From UBA6220 sp041650375 (lineage in GTDB: Bacteria; Patescibacteriota; Minisyncoccia; Minisyncoccales; Minisyncoccaceae): 64,000 bases of DNA. A program made the position numbers and the translations under genes. Positions 49,467 to 58,953 of this stretch are shown here, one piece after another (position 1 is the first letter of the stretch; every line of letters begins with the position of its first letter). The notes under the pieces were generated by a model. It had not been told where the DNA came from, searched no databases, and worked only from the letters and a program-made list of their open reading frames with translations. The DNA lies in contig JBAZLH010000001.1 of the NCBI GenBank assembly GCA_041650375.1, forward strand, positions 134,511 through 198,510, given 5' to 3'.

Positions 49467-51839
49467 ATGGCGAAAAACACATATGTTCTCTGGTTTTCCG
49501 AAATAAAAAAAAGCGACGTGGCGCTGGTTGGCGGGAAAAACGCGTCTTTGGGAGAAATGTATTCCCGCTTAACAAGCAAAGGAGTTAATATTCCGAACGG
49601 ATTTGTGGTGACTGCGGAAGGTTACCGCTATTTTTTAAGATACAACGGATTTGACAAGCAATTGGAAAAAATATTCAAGAAATTGGACGCGAAAAAATTA
49701 AGAAGCGTCCAGTCCGTGGGCAAGCAAGCCCGGGAATTGATTTTAAGCGGGCGCATTCCCGAAGATTTGGAAGAAGAGATTTTGGATGGTTACAAAAAAT
49801 TAAGCAAGGAATACGGAAAGAACACGGATGTGGCGGTCAGGAGTTCCGCTACTGCCGAGGACTTGCCCAACGCTTCTTTTGCCGGCCAGCATGAAACTTA
49901 TTTAAACGTGCGCGGAGAAAAACAAGTATTGCAGGCGCTTTTAAAATCTTACGCTTCTTTATTTATGGACAGGGCGATTTTTTACCGATACGAAAAAGGC
50001 TTCCCCCAGCTTGGAGTTTATTTAAGTTCCGGCATTATGAAAATGGTAAGAAGCGATTTGGCTTCCAGCGGAATTATGTTTACCCTGGATACGGATTCGG
50101 GCTTTGACAAGGTTGTCCTAATCAGTTCCATTTACGGAATCGGCGAAATGATTGTAAAGGGGCATATTACGCCGGATGAATTTTACGTTTTCAAGCCAAC
50201 TCTTAAAAAAGGGTTTAAATCCATTTTTTTAAGGAACATGGGACGCAAAGACAAAAAATATATTTATAAAAACGGCGGAGGCATAGTTGAGGTTCCGGTT
50301 TCGCGGCAAGACGCGGAAAAGTTTTCCATTAACGATGAGGAAATTTTAACTTTGGCAAAATGGGGTTGCGTTATTGAAGAGCATTACGGCAAATCGCAAG
50401 ACATTGAATGGGCGAAAGACGGGCAAACCGGAAAATTATTCATTGTGCAGTCCAGGCCGGAAACAATTCACGCGAACAAAACCGAAAATGTTTACGAAGA
50501 ATATATTCCCAAGGAAATCAAAAAGCCGATTCTTGAAGGCATTGCGATCGGAGAAAAAATCGGCACGGGAAAAATAAGGGTGATTACGGACATTAAAAAA
50601 ATCAATGATTTTAAACAGGGAGAGATTTTGGTTACCAAAATGACCGACCCGGATTGGAACAATTTAATGGCAATGTCGTCTGCGATTATCACGGATGAGG
50701 GTGGCAAAACTTGCCATTCCGCGATTATTTCGCGCGAATTGGGAGTGCCTTGCATTGTGGGAACAAAGAACGCCACGGAAAAATTAAAAACAGGCATGAC
50801 CGTAACCGTGGATTGCTCGCAAGGGTCCAGGGGTTATATCTATGATGGCAAAATTGATTTTGAAGTAAAGAAATACAATTTGGATAAAATACCGGAGTTA
50901 AAAGTTAAAATTATGGCCAATGTCGGTACGCCCGAAGTGGCTTTTAAATCGTCATTTTTACCCGTGTCCGGCGTGGGCCTTGCGCGGGAAGAATTTATTA
51001 TCGCGGATAAAATAAAAATACATCCGTTGGCGCTTTATCATTTTGACGAATTGAAAAAGAAAAAACAATTATCCAATGAAGATATTAAAAAGATAGAGGA
51101 TTTGACTTTTGGATATAAAAATAAAAAAGAATATTATATCAGTGAATTGGCGGAAGGCGTTTCGCAAATCGCGTCGGCTTTTTATCCTCGGCCGGTGATT
51201 GTCAGGTTTTCGGATTTTAAAACCAATGAATATAAAAATTTGGTTGGCGGGGAATTATTTGAAGGAGAAGAACCGAACCCGATGATTGGGTTCAGGGGCG
51301 CTTGCCGGTACATTGACCCGAAATTTCAACCGGCTTTTAAGTTGGAATGCGAAGCGATTAAAAAAGCCCGGGAAGAATTCGGTTTAACCAATATCGCGGT
51401 AATGGTGCCGTTTTGCCGAACATTGGAAGAAGGGAAAAAAGTCCGGCAACTTATCAAGGATTTTGGCCTGGGAGGACAAATAAAAGTATACGTAATGTGC
51501 GAAATTCCGAGCAATGTGATTTTAGCGGATAAATTTTTGGATATTTTTGACGGCATGAGCATTGGCAGCAATGATTTAACCCAATTGATGCTTGGCCTGG
51601 ACAGGGATAATGGTGAAATCGCTTACGTGGGCAATGAAAAAAACGAGGCGGTCACGGAAATGGTTAAAAAAGTAATCGCAATTTGCAAAAAACGCGGCAA
51701 GTATTGCGGCATTTGCGGGCAAGCCCCGTCCGATTATATGGATTTTGCGGAATTCTTGATGAAAGAAGGAATTGAAAGCATTTCTTTGAATCCGGACACT
51801 GTTATAAAAACAATTTTTAATTTGGCTAAATTAAAATAA
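49467..51839 (+). CDS. ppsA: phosphoenolpyruvate synthase
   Basis: Interconverts pyruvate, ATP and water with phosphoenolpyruvate, AMP and phosphate. N-terminal nucleotide domain (VGGKNASLGEMYSRL near 20, DVAVRSSATAEDLPNASFAGQ near 125), phospho-His domain with GGKTCHSAIISRELGVPCI near 411-430, and C-terminal PEP domain with NPMIGFRGACRY, CEIPSNVILA and GSNDLTQLMLGLDRD. The 790 residues are full length. It follows acdA after one base, linking pyruvate, acetyl-CoA and PEP metabolism. Confidence 0.95.
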   Translation: MAKNTYVLWFSEIKKSDVALVGGKNASLGEMYSRLTSKGVNIPNGFVVTAEGYRYFLRYNGFDKQLEKIFKKLDAKKLRSVQSVGKQARELILSGRIPEDLEEEILDGYKKLSKEYGKNTDVAVRSSATAEDLPNASFAGQHETYLNVRGEKQVLQALLKSYASLFMDRAIFYRYEKGFPQLGVYLSSGIMKMVRSDLASSGIMFTLDTDSGFDKVVLISSIYGIGEMIVKGHITPDEFYVFKPTLKKGFKSIFLRNMGRKDKKYIYKNGGGIVEVPVSRQDAEKFSINDEEILTLAKWGCVIEEHYGKSQDIEWAKDGQTGKLFIVQSRPETIHANKTENVYEEYIPKEIKKPILEGIAIGEKIGTGKIRVITDIKKINDFKQGEILVTKMTDPDWNNLMAMSSAIITDEGGKTCHSAIISRELGVPCIVGTKNATEKLKTGMTVTVDCSQGSRGYIYDGKIDFEVKKYNLDKIPELKVKIMANVGTPEVAFKSSFLPVSGVGLAREEFIIADKIKIHPLALYHFDELKKKKQLSNEDIKKIEDLTFGYKNKKEYYISELAEGVSQIASAFYPRPVIVRFSDFKTNEYKNLVGGELFEGEEPNPMIGFRGACRYIDPKFQPAFKLECEAIKKAREEFGLTNIAVMVPFCRTLEEGKKVRQLIKDFGLGGQIKVYVMCEIPSNVILADKFLDIFDGMSIGSNDLTQLMLGLDRDNGEIAYVGNEKNEAVTEMVKKVIAICKKRGKYCGICGQAPSDYMDFAEFLMKEGIESISLNPDTVIKTIFNLAKLK

Positions 51840-51844
51840 AAAAT

Positions 51845-52831
51845 ATGTACGACGTTATTACATTTGGTTCTTCCACTTTGGACATAGAAATTTTAATGCC
51901 CAAGGAGAGCATAAAACCGGACCGCAAATCCTTAACAGGCAAGGCTTATTATTTTAATCTTGGCTCCAAGCAAGACGTTAAAGATATGTATTTCGGGTTT
52001 GGCGGCGGAGGAGTGAATACGGCAGTTACTTTTAAAAAACAAGGATTTAAGGTGGCTTATTGCGGCATGGTTGGCGATGATATGCCTGGTCGGGAGATTA
52101 TTGAATACTTGGATGGATTGGGAGTCAGCACCGCTTTTGTTAAAAAAACCAAAGAAAAATACACGAATAATTCCATAATTTTAGATAACGCAAAAGAAGA
52201 TCGGACTGTTTTGGCTTATCGGGGCGCTTCGGAATTATTGTCTAAGAATGATTTGCCGAACGGATTGCAAGCCAAATGGTTTTATTTGGCGCCTTTATCC
52301 GGCAAATTGAGTAACATCACGGAGGATGTCATTTCTTTGGCGAAAGCGAATAATATTAAAATTGCCGCGAATTTCGGAAACTCCCAATTAAAGATGCCGA
52401 AATCGCGAATTAAAAAAATATTGGAAAATATTAATGTTTTGATTTTAAACCAAGAAGAAGCCGCTTTATTGACCGGCGTTGAATATAAGAAAGAAAGGAA
52501 AATAATTGAAGCGTTAATGGCAATGCATCAAGGCATTACGGTAATGACCAAGGGTAAAGACGGAGTAGTGGTAATTGAAAATAAAAAAATATACGAAGCT
52601 AAGCCGAATAAATCCAAAGTAATTGACGAAACCGGCGCCGGAGACGCTTTTGGTTCGGGATTTATTTCCGCTTTAATTCGCCAGAGCGATATTGAATATT
52701 GCATTCGGCTCGGGCTAACTAATTCTAAATACGCCATCAGTACCAAAGGCGCGACTACCGGATTATTGGCTGCCAGAGATAATTATTTGGTTGAGAAAGA
52801 AAAAATAAAAGTGAAAATAAGAAATTTATAA
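51845..52831 (+). CDS. PfkB family carbohydrate kinase
   Basis: A 328-residue ribokinase-fold kinase: GFGGGGVNTAVTFKKQGFKV near residue 55, GDDMPGREIIEYL near 80, NQEEAALLTGVEY near 203, and the anion hole with catalytic Asp in DETGAGDAFGSGFISAL near 261. The substrate could be a sugar, a sugar phosphate or a nucleoside. It is the last enzyme of the acd-pps operon, five bases after ppsA. Confidence 0.9.
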   Translation: MYDVITFGSSTLDIEILMPKESIKPDRKSLTGKAYYFNLGSKQDVKDMYFGFGGGGVNTAVTFKKQGFKVAYCGMVGDDMPGREIIEYLDGLGVSTAFVKKTKEKYTNNSIILDNAKEDRTVLAYRGASELLSKNDLPNGLQAKWFYLAPLSGKLSNITEDVISLAKANNIKIAANFGNSQLKMPKSRIKKILENINVLILNQEEAALLTGVEYKKERKIIEALMAMHQGITVMTKGKDGVVVIENKKIYEAKPNKSKVIDETGAGDAFGSGFISALIRQSDIEYCIRLGLTNSKYAISTKGATTGLLAARDNYLVEKEKIKVKIRNL

Positions 52832-52867
52832 GTTAGCAATAATTAATAAATAATTTAAAATAAAATT

Positions 52868-53266
52868 ATGAAAGGATATATTTCAAATATTGAAGCCGAG
52901 GCATTGGCAAACGATAATTTTCGCAAGGTTTTATATACCGCCAAACATAGCCAGTTGGTTTTAATGTCGCTCTTGCCCAAAGAAGAAATCGGGATGGAGG
53001 TGCATACATTAGACCAATTTATTCGCGTGGAAGCCGGTATGGGCAGGGCTGTTTTAGACGGAGTTGAAACAGAAATCAAAGACGGTTCGGCAATTGTTAT
53101 TCCGGCAGGCACAAACCACAACATTGTCAATGATTCGGAAACCGAGAAAATGAAATTATACACGATTTATTCTCCGGCCGAACATCTTGATAAAGTAATC
53201 CACGCGACCAAGGCGGATGCTATGGCCGACACCACGGATGAATTTAACGGCGTTACCACGGAATAA
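52868..53266 (+). CDS. cupin domain protein
   Basis: A 132-residue single cupin: LLPKEEIGMEVHTLDQFIRVEAGMGRAVLDG and AIVIPAGTNHNIVNDSETEKMKLYTIYSP; His and Glu positions suit one metal ion. Conserved small cupins of this kind are common, with no fixed function. It lies 36 bases after the kinase gene. Confidence 0.85.
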   Translation: MKGYISNIEAEALANDNFRKVLYTAKHSQLVLMSLLPKEEIGMEVHTLDQFIRVEAGMGRAVLDGVETEIKDGSAIVIPAGTNHNIVNDSETEKMKLYTIYSPAEHLDKVIHATKADAMADTTDEFNGVTTE

Positions 53267-53327
53267 TTAAATTTTAAAAGTTGTTAATTGAAAGCGGTTT
53301 TTGATTTAAAATTATTTGATATTTTCT

Positions 53328-54623
53328 ATGCATAGAAAATTTAAAGTTTGCCCGGTGAAACGCATGCAATTTAATCGGGCATTTACCCTAATTGAATTGT
53401 TGGTTGTAATCGTGATTGTCGGAATTTTGGCCGGCTTTATTTTCGTTTCTATGTCTAGCGCAATCAATTCCGCCAAAGATACTAAAATCAAAGCTGATAT
53501 GGCGACTGTCCAAAAGGCCGTGATGGAATACGCGGCTTTAAACAGCGGAGCTTACCCGGCTACGTTATCGGTTTTGGTTCCAACCTATCTTGGCGCTGTT
53601 CCCCTTGATCCGAACGGCAGCTCATACACTTACACTAATGCCGGAACCAGTTTTACCTTAGCTGGAACATTGTCCACCGGTTTGCCATGGGTATATGACA
53701 GCAGTAATAACACTTGGGGAGGTGGTTATACGTATGGGCGGTATAAGAAAGTTATTAACATTAAAAGCAATCCCAATGGCACGGCTATTACCGGAATTTA
53801 TCCGGTAAAATTGATTGTTGATACCGCCACTTTGGTAGCCGCTACCAATATGCGCAGTGACTGCAATGATTTGAGGTTTTCCGATAACCCGGTTACCGCG
53901 AATTTAAGTTATTGGATTGAGTCGGGCTGTAATACTTCCGCCACGATTATTTGGGTTGAATTGCCCAACGGAGTTGCTTCGGGCGGAACTGATATTAATA
54001 TGTATTACGGAACCCAGACCGTTTCGGGATCGGATGGAGATGGCACGTTCAGTTTTTTTGACCATTTTGACGCTGCCCTGGACACAACTACCAAATGGAC
54101 GCTTGTTTCCGGTTCTTTCGCGGTTGCAAGCTCAATACTTTCAAACAGTGCAGGAACGACAAACAGCCAGCTGACAATGAATTACCCGAACATATCTTCA
54201 GGTACCTGGGCTTTCAGGACAAGAATGTCAATGGCGCAATCAAGCGCCCAGTCCGCGTGGATTGGCACTGCCTATAACGGAATGTTAACAATGAGCCGGC
54301 TCAGCGCCAGTAATTATGGATATTCTTCGTATAATTGCAGTTGGGGAGGGCCAAGCCGGGGTGATTTTGGGACAGGGTATACGGGGTACCATATTGTTGA
54401 AGGATTAAAGAAAACAGCGAGTTTCGCCACGATTATTGATGGAACGCAAGTGGTTGATAATAATGGAAATATCTGCTTAACAGTCACAAATTGGATGTTT
54501 AGCGGCGGAGCCGGATATGGAAACAATGCGATTTCAATTGACTGGATTTTGGCCCGTCCATACAATTCCGCGGAACCAACCAGCGCTACAATTCTTATCG
54601 GAGGCCAGGAAACTGGGCAATAA
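53328..54623 (+). CDS. type IV prepilin-like protein with DUF2341 domain
   Basis: Prepilin N-terminus RAFTLIELLVVIVIVGILAG, helical stalk (SAINSAKDTKIKADMATVQK), small head with YTYTNAGTSFTLAGTLSTG, then from about residue 140 a DUF2341 domain (YKKVINIKSNPNGTAI, DLRFSD, YWIESGCNTSATIIWVELPN, INMYYGTQT) and a jelly-roll-like C-terminal part starting FFDHFDAALDTTTKW. DUF2341 occurs in extracellular glycan-related proteins. The start may be ATG 53328 or ATG 53364 (MQFNRAF), the latter giving a leader like the other two prepilins. Tandem paralogue of the next gene. Confidence 0.85.
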   Translation: MHRKFKVCPVKRMQFNRAFTLIELLVVIVIVGILAGFIFVSMSSAINSAKDTKIKADMATVQKAVMEYAALNSGAYPATLSVLVPTYLGAVPLDPNGSSYTYTNAGTSFTLAGTLSTGLPWVYDSSNNTWGGGYTYGRYKKVINIKSNPNGTAITGIYPVKLIVDTATLVAATNMRSDCNDLRFSDNPVTANLSYWIESGCNTSATIIWVELPNGVASGGTDINMYYGTQTVSGSDGDGTFSFFDHFDAALDTTTKWTLVSGSFAVASSILSNSAGTTNSQLTMNYPNISSGTWAFRTRMSMAQSSAQSAWIGTAYNGMLTMSRLSASNYGYSSYNCSWGGPSRGDFGTGYTGYHIVEGLKKTASFATIIDGTQVVDNNGNICLTVTNWMFSGGAGYGNNAISIDWILARPYNSAEPTSATILIGGQETGQ

Positions 54624-54638
54624 TTTTTATAATTTTTA

Positions 54639-55913
54639 ATGCAAATAAATAAATTTAAAAAAGCATTCACTCTAATTGAGTTGCTGGTCGTGATTGCGAT
54701 TGTCGGAATTTTGGCCGGCTTTATTTTCGTTTCCGTGTCTGGCGCTTTAAATTCCGCCCAAGACGCCAAAATTAAAGCCGATATGGCAACTGTCCAAAAA
54801 GCAATTATGGAATACGCGGCTTTAAACAATGGCGCTTATCCGGCTACGTTATCGGCCTTGGTTCCAACTTATCTTGGTGTTATCCCGGCCAATCCCATCG
54901 GCGGTTCTTACACCTACACCAATCTAATCACCAGTTTTACTTTGAGCGGAACTTTGACCAGTGGTTTGCCGTGGGCTTACAACAGCGCTACGAATTCTTG
55001 GAATAGCGGCTTTGCTTATGGCCAATACAAAAAAGTTATTACCATTATCAATAATCCAAGCAGTTCGGTAATCGCGGGTGCCTACCCGGTCAAATTAATA
55101 ATTGATACATCAGCGCTAATTCCGGCAAATATGCGAACCGATTGTAATGATTTAAGATTTTCCGACAGTTCGGCAACAACAAACCTAAGTTATTGGATTG
55201 AATCGGGCTGCAACACTTCTTCCACAATTGTTTGGGTGAATCTGCCAAACGGCATTCCGGCCAACACTGGTACGACCATTAATATGTATTATGGGACGCA
55301 AACAGCGGCAGCTTCCAGCGGTTCTTTTTTTACTTTTTTTGATGATTTTACTAATCCGGTAAATTCAATCAATACATCAAATTGGGCGATGGATGCCGGA
55401 AGCGCAGTGGTGTCTGGCGGAATATTGAATTTACAAAATGTGTCTTGGTGCCATCAAATAATATCACCAACGGGCGTTAATTATGCTTATAGAATGCGTG
55501 TAAATTCAGTCCATGCGGGTTCGGCTGGCGGGACGCAAGAATTATTTGGCCCAGCGCCGCTCGGTTCTGCTTGGGGCGCGACCATCGCAGCATCACATAA
55601 TGGAGTTAATGCAATGTATGATAATTTTATATCAAGCCATAATACTTCGGCAATTATTGGGAATAGCGCGAATACTTATGGCGTATATGAGGTTAAGAGA
55701 GATAATGGCACTCAAAATATTTACACACTAAACGACGCAAATTCTAAGACAATATCTACGCAAACTTTCGTGAACACAAATGGAGTAATATATTTAATGT
55801 CATGGACAAATGGCAGCCAACTGCTGGTTGACTGGACTTTGGTTCGTCCGTATAGTTCCGCTGAGCCGATAATCGGTCCGAGTAACTTTGGAACTGAAAC
55901 AACCGGGCAATAA
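54639..55913 (+). CDS. type IV prepilin-like protein with DUF2341 domain (paralogue)
   Basis: A 424-residue paralogue of the preceding gene: leader MQINKFKKAFTLIELLVV, the same stalk and head (MATVQKAIMEYAALNNGAYP), DUF2341 (YKKVITIINNPSSS, DLRFSDSSATTNLSYWIESG) and a jelly-roll-like end starting FFDDFTNPVNSINTSNW. The first 130 codons are nearly identical in DNA to those of the upstream gene while the C-terminal parts have diverged, the pattern of duplication with adhesin diversification. The spacing of 15 bases suggests one transcript. Confidence 0.85.
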   Translation: MQINKFKKAFTLIELLVVIAIVGILAGFIFVSVSGALNSAQDAKIKADMATVQKAIMEYAALNNGAYPATLSALVPTYLGVIPANPIGGSYTYTNLITSFTLSGTLTSGLPWAYNSATNSWNSGFAYGQYKKVITIINNPSSSVIAGAYPVKLIIDTSALIPANMRTDCNDLRFSDSSATTNLSYWIESGCNTSSTIVWVNLPNGIPANTGTTINMYYGTQTAAASSGSFFTFFDDFTNPVNSINTSNWAMDAGSAVVSGGILNLQNVSWCHQIISPTGVNYAYRMRVNSVHAGSAGGTQELFGPAPLGSAWGATIAASHNGVNAMYDNFISSHNTSAIIGNSANTYGVYEVKRDNGTQNIYTLNDANSKTISTQTFVNTNGVIYLMSWTNGSQLLVDWTLVRPYSSAEPIIGPSNFGTETTGQ

Positions 55914-55925
55914 TTCATTTTGCCC

Positions 55926-55953
55926 TTGAAAAATAAGGAAAAATCAGTATACT
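55926..55953 (+). promoter_or_regulatory. promoter of rplY
   Basis: TTGAAA (55926-55931), 16-base spacer, TATACT (55948-55953), with a leader of about 65 bases. Confidence 0.6.
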
Positions 55954-56021
55954 GAATGATACGTGGAATCCAGGCCTTTATTACCTTATTGGCTTGATAA
56001 ATAGATACTATAAAAACAGAT

Positions 56022-56663
56022 ATGATTAGTTTAAATGCAAAAACAAGAATAGGAAAAAAATACGAGGAAGGCAGCATTCCGGCCATACTTTACGGGCCGG
56101 GTATGGAAAACATTACGGTTCAAGTAAACAAAAAAGATTTTGAAAAAGTTTATGATGTCGCGGAGGAAACTTTATTCAGCTTGATTGTTGACGGTAAAGA
56201 ATATTCAGTGTTGATTTACGACACACAGCAAGACCCGATGACAATGGATTATATCCATGTTGATTTTTACCAGCCAAACTTAAAAGCCGAGGTTGAAGCC
56301 CAAATTGAATTGGAAATTATCGGCGAAGCTCCGGCGGTTAAGAATTTAGGCGGAACATTGATTACCAATGTTAAAGAAATCAAGATTAAGGCTTTGCCCA
56401 AGGATATTCCGAATTCATTAAAAATAGACGTATCCAAATTGGGAACCTTTGAAGACCATATTTTAATAAAAGACATTAAGGTTCCGGCCGGCGTTACGGT
56501 AATGGATGATCCGGAAGAAATAGCCATTCAAGTTACCAAGCCGGAAAATGTTGACGCGGAATTAGCCAAGCCGGTTGAAGGAGCGGCTCCCGCTGAACCA
56601 GTAGCTGAAGCAACTGAGGCGGGCGAAGAAAAGAAAGAAGAGAAAACCGTGGAACAAAAATAA
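56022..56663 (+). CDS. rplY: 50S ribosomal protein bL25 (TL5/CTC type)
   Basis: Binds 5S rRNA. N-terminal domain (ISLNAKTRIGKKYEEGSIPAI, LYGPGMEN, LIYDTQQDPMTMDYIHVDFYQ) and a C-terminal beta domain (LEIIGEAPAVKNLGGTLITN, LPKDIPNSLKIDVSKL) as in the long TL5/CTC form, followed by an acidic Ala/Glu tail. The 213 residues fit. Confidence 0.92.
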   Translation: MISLNAKTRIGKKYEEGSIPAILYGPGMENITVQVNKKDFEKVYDVAEETLFSLIVDGKEYSVLIYDTQQDPMTMDYIHVDFYQPNLKAEVEAQIELEIIGEAPAVKNLGGTLITNVKEIKIKALPKDIPNSLKIDVSKLGTFEDHILIKDIKVPAGVTVMDDPEEIAIQVTKPENVDAELAKPVEGAAPAEPVAEATEAGEEKKEEKTVEQK

Positions 56664-56698
56664 TTATTTAAATTGGCTCTTTAGTAATTTATTACGTT

Positions 56699-58132
56699 AT
56701 GCATTTAAAATCACTTTTTAATGTTTTAAACAAGAAATTGGTTTTAGGCCTATTAATAACAGGAATAATTTTTCCTGTTGTTTTAGTTCATGCCTACGAT
56801 TTAACCGTGGTTTGCGAGAATGATTGGCAATCCGAGTGCGATAAATTAAGCAAAGAAGAATGCCAGGCGTTATGTAACCAATGTTTGGAATATTTTAACC
56901 AAAAAAGCGCCAAGGTGCAGCAGGATTTGGCCCAAACCGGCGCGGCGAAAAAAACCTTGCAAACCCAAATTGATTCCATTAACAAAAAAATCAAAGATTT
57001 GGATTACCAAATCAAGCAATCCCAGCTTTCCATTAAAAGCATCGGGTTTCAAATAGGCGACACGGAGCAATCAATTACTAAGACATTATCCGACATTGAT
57101 TTGCAAAAATTAAAAATGGCGGAAATACTGCGCGCCGCCCAATCCGAAAACCAAAAATCATTTGTGGAGATTATTGTGACAAGCGAAACTTTGTCAGACT
57201 TTTTTGACAATATCCAATATATGGAAGCGTTGGGAGCCAAGAATAACGAGGTTTTAGGAAACTACATGGAATTGCACGGTAATCTGGAAAATAAAAAAGT
57301 AAATTTAGAACAAGAAACCACTGAGTTGCAAAATTTGGTAATTGTGCAGGGTTTGCAAAAAAATACGAGCACGCAAACGAAAAAAGACAGAGAGTATTAC
57401 CTTGGCTTAACTGAAGCGCAATACCAAGCCCAATTGGCGGAAAAAAAATCAATTGAAGCCAAGGCCGCGGAGATAAGCAAACGTTTGTTTGAATTGGTTG
57501 GCGTAAAAGATGAAGGCATCCAGTTTGGAGAAGCTGCGAAATTGGCGAAACAAATGGAATCGTTAACCGGAGTGAGAGCCGCGTTCTTATTGGCGATTAT
57601 CCACCAGGAGTCTTATAGAAACGGAGTGTTTGGAGGTAATGTGGGCCAATGTTATGTGACCGATTTTGATACGGGCAATGGCACTAATTTGGCCGGAGAT
57701 ACGAAAAAATCCAGGGTAATGAATCCAACCAGAGATGTGCCGATATTTTTGGATGTTGTTAGCAAGTTGGGTTTTGACCCGAAGAAAACTTCTGTTTCTT
57801 GTTGGATACCAATGTATTCAAAGGGAGTGGCTTATGGTTGGGGCGGGGCAATGGGGCCCGCGCAATTTATTCCTTCCACCTGGAATATGTATGATGAAAA
57901 AATTACCGCGATTACCGGCCGGCCGGCCAACCCGTGGTCTATTAACGATGCATTTTTAGGAGCGGCATTATTGTTAAAAGCCAATGGCGCGGAACAAAAC
58001 GAGCGAACAGCCGCTTGCCGATATTACGCCGGGTCTTGCACAACCGCCGGCTCTAGTTATGCCAAGCAAGTTTTATCGTGGGCAACCCAATATCAGCAAG
58101 ATTTAGAGATTTTAACCGAAGCAGGGGATTAA
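56699..58132 (+). CDS. secreted coiled-coil protein with lytic transglycosylase domain
   Basis: A signal peptide (residues 1-30) precedes a Cys-containing stretch (CENDWQSECDKLSKEECQAL) and a long coiled coil (45-270) like those of PcsB/CwlO-type wall hydrolases. The C-terminal 190 residues are a transglycosylase: catalytic Glu in LLAIIHQESYRNG near 302 and GWGGAMGPAQFIPSTWNMY near 383, the MltB/SLT-like core. It probably cleaves peptidoglycan, and the coiled coil may respond to a divisome partner such as FtsEX, encoded at 30.5-32.1 kb. Confidence 0.88.
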   Translation: MHLKSLFNVLNKKLVLGLLITGIIFPVVLVHAYDLTVVCENDWQSECDKLSKEECQALCNQCLEYFNQKSAKVQQDLAQTGAAKKTLQTQIDSINKKIKDLDYQIKQSQLSIKSIGFQIGDTEQSITKTLSDIDLQKLKMAEILRAAQSENQKSFVEIIVTSETLSDFFDNIQYMEALGAKNNEVLGNYMELHGNLENKKVNLEQETTELQNLVIVQGLQKNTSTQTKKDREYYLGLTEAQYQAQLAEKKSIEAKAAEISKRLFELVGVKDEGIQFGEAAKLAKQMESLTGVRAAFLLAIIHQESYRNGVFGGNVGQCYVTDFDTGNGTNLAGDTKKSRVMNPTRDVPIFLDVVSKLGFDPKKTSVSCWIPMYSKGVAYGWGGAMGPAQFIPSTWNMYDEKITAITGRPANPWSINDAFLGAALLLKANGAEQNERTAACRYYAGSCTTAGSSYAKQVLSWATQYQQDLEILTEAGD

Positions 58133-58153
58133 CGTTAAGTGTTTTGTAATTTT

Positions 58154-58184
58154 AAAAGGCCTCTTGAGAGAGGTCTTTTATTTT
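58154..58184. terminator. bidirectional terminator
   Basis: AAAAGGCCTC / GAGGTCTTTT stem between the transglycosylase gene and the convergent prfA; it overlaps the prfA stop. Confidence 0.75.
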
Positions 58185-58924
58185 AGTTCTTGGCTTAATT
58201 TTTCTACCATTTTGTCTATTTTGCCATTCATCATTCCTTCGATATCGTGCCAATTTTTGTTTATCCTATGGTCGGTAACCCGGTCTTGGGGAAAATTATA
58301 AGTGCGGATTTTTTCTTCCCGGCCAGCGCTCCCGATTTGCGAACGCCTGGCGCCGGTAATTTGTTCGTCCAGCGCGTCTTGCTGTTTTTTAAGCAACCGA
58401 GCGGCTAGAATCGCCAACGCGCTTTCTTTATTTTGCATCAAGCTTCTTTCGGATTGCGATTCAGCGACCATTCCGGTTGGGATATGGATAATTCGGATAG
58501 CGGTCATTCTTTTGTTTACGTATTGCCCGCCGGAACCGCCGGATTTGCAAGTTTCTTGGCGGATGTCTTGGGGGCGGATGTTTATTTCCGTGCCCTTGGG
58601 CTTGGCGAGCACGGCCACAGTGGCGGTAGAAGTGTGGACCCGTCCGGATTTTTCGGTTTTAGGCACTCGCTGCACCCGATGCACACCCGCTTCGTTTTTT
58701 AACATATCATACGCACCTTCACCCTTAATTTCAAAAACAACTTCTTTTAAGCCGTTGATATCAGTTTGTTTTATGTCTAATGTTTCCACGCGCCAGCCCT
58801 TATTTTGGGCGTAACGAGAATACATTCTGTATAAATCGTTTGCAAAAAGAGCCGCCTCTTCTCCTCCGACGCCGGCTCTTATTTCTACGATAATAGCATT
58901 TATTTTTGGGCTTTCTTCAGGCAT
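58178..58924 (-). CDS. prfA: peptide chain release factor 1 lacking N-terminal domain 1
   Basis: Releases peptides at UAA/UAG. The 248 residues start directly at IIVEIRAGVGGEEAALFAND, which is about residue 110 of ordinary RF1 proteins of about 350 residues. PxT codon-recognition motif PKT at 88-90, catalytic GGQ at 132-134 in SGGSGGQYVNKRMT, and the C-terminal RTYNFPQDRVTDHRIN. Domain 1 is absent, and the 29 bases up to rpmE cannot encode it. The core is intact, so it may still work, as in short organellar or RF-H-like factors. It is expressed with rpmE upstream or from its own -10. Confidence 0.9.
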   Translation of the reverse strand: MPEESPKINAIIVEIRAGVGGEEAALFANDLYRMYSRYAQNKGWRVETLDIKQTDINGLKEVVFEIKGEGAYDMLKNEAGVHRVQRVPKTEKSGRVHTSTATVAVLAKPKGTEINIRPQDIRQETCKSGGSGGQYVNKRMTAIRIIHIPTGMVAESQSERSLMQNKESALAILAARLLKKQQDALDEQITGARRSQIGSAGREEKIRTYNFPQDRVTDHRINKNWHDIEGMMNGKIDKMVEKLSQELK

Positions 58925-58953
58925 AGCTTAATGCAATAAATACTAACGTTATT

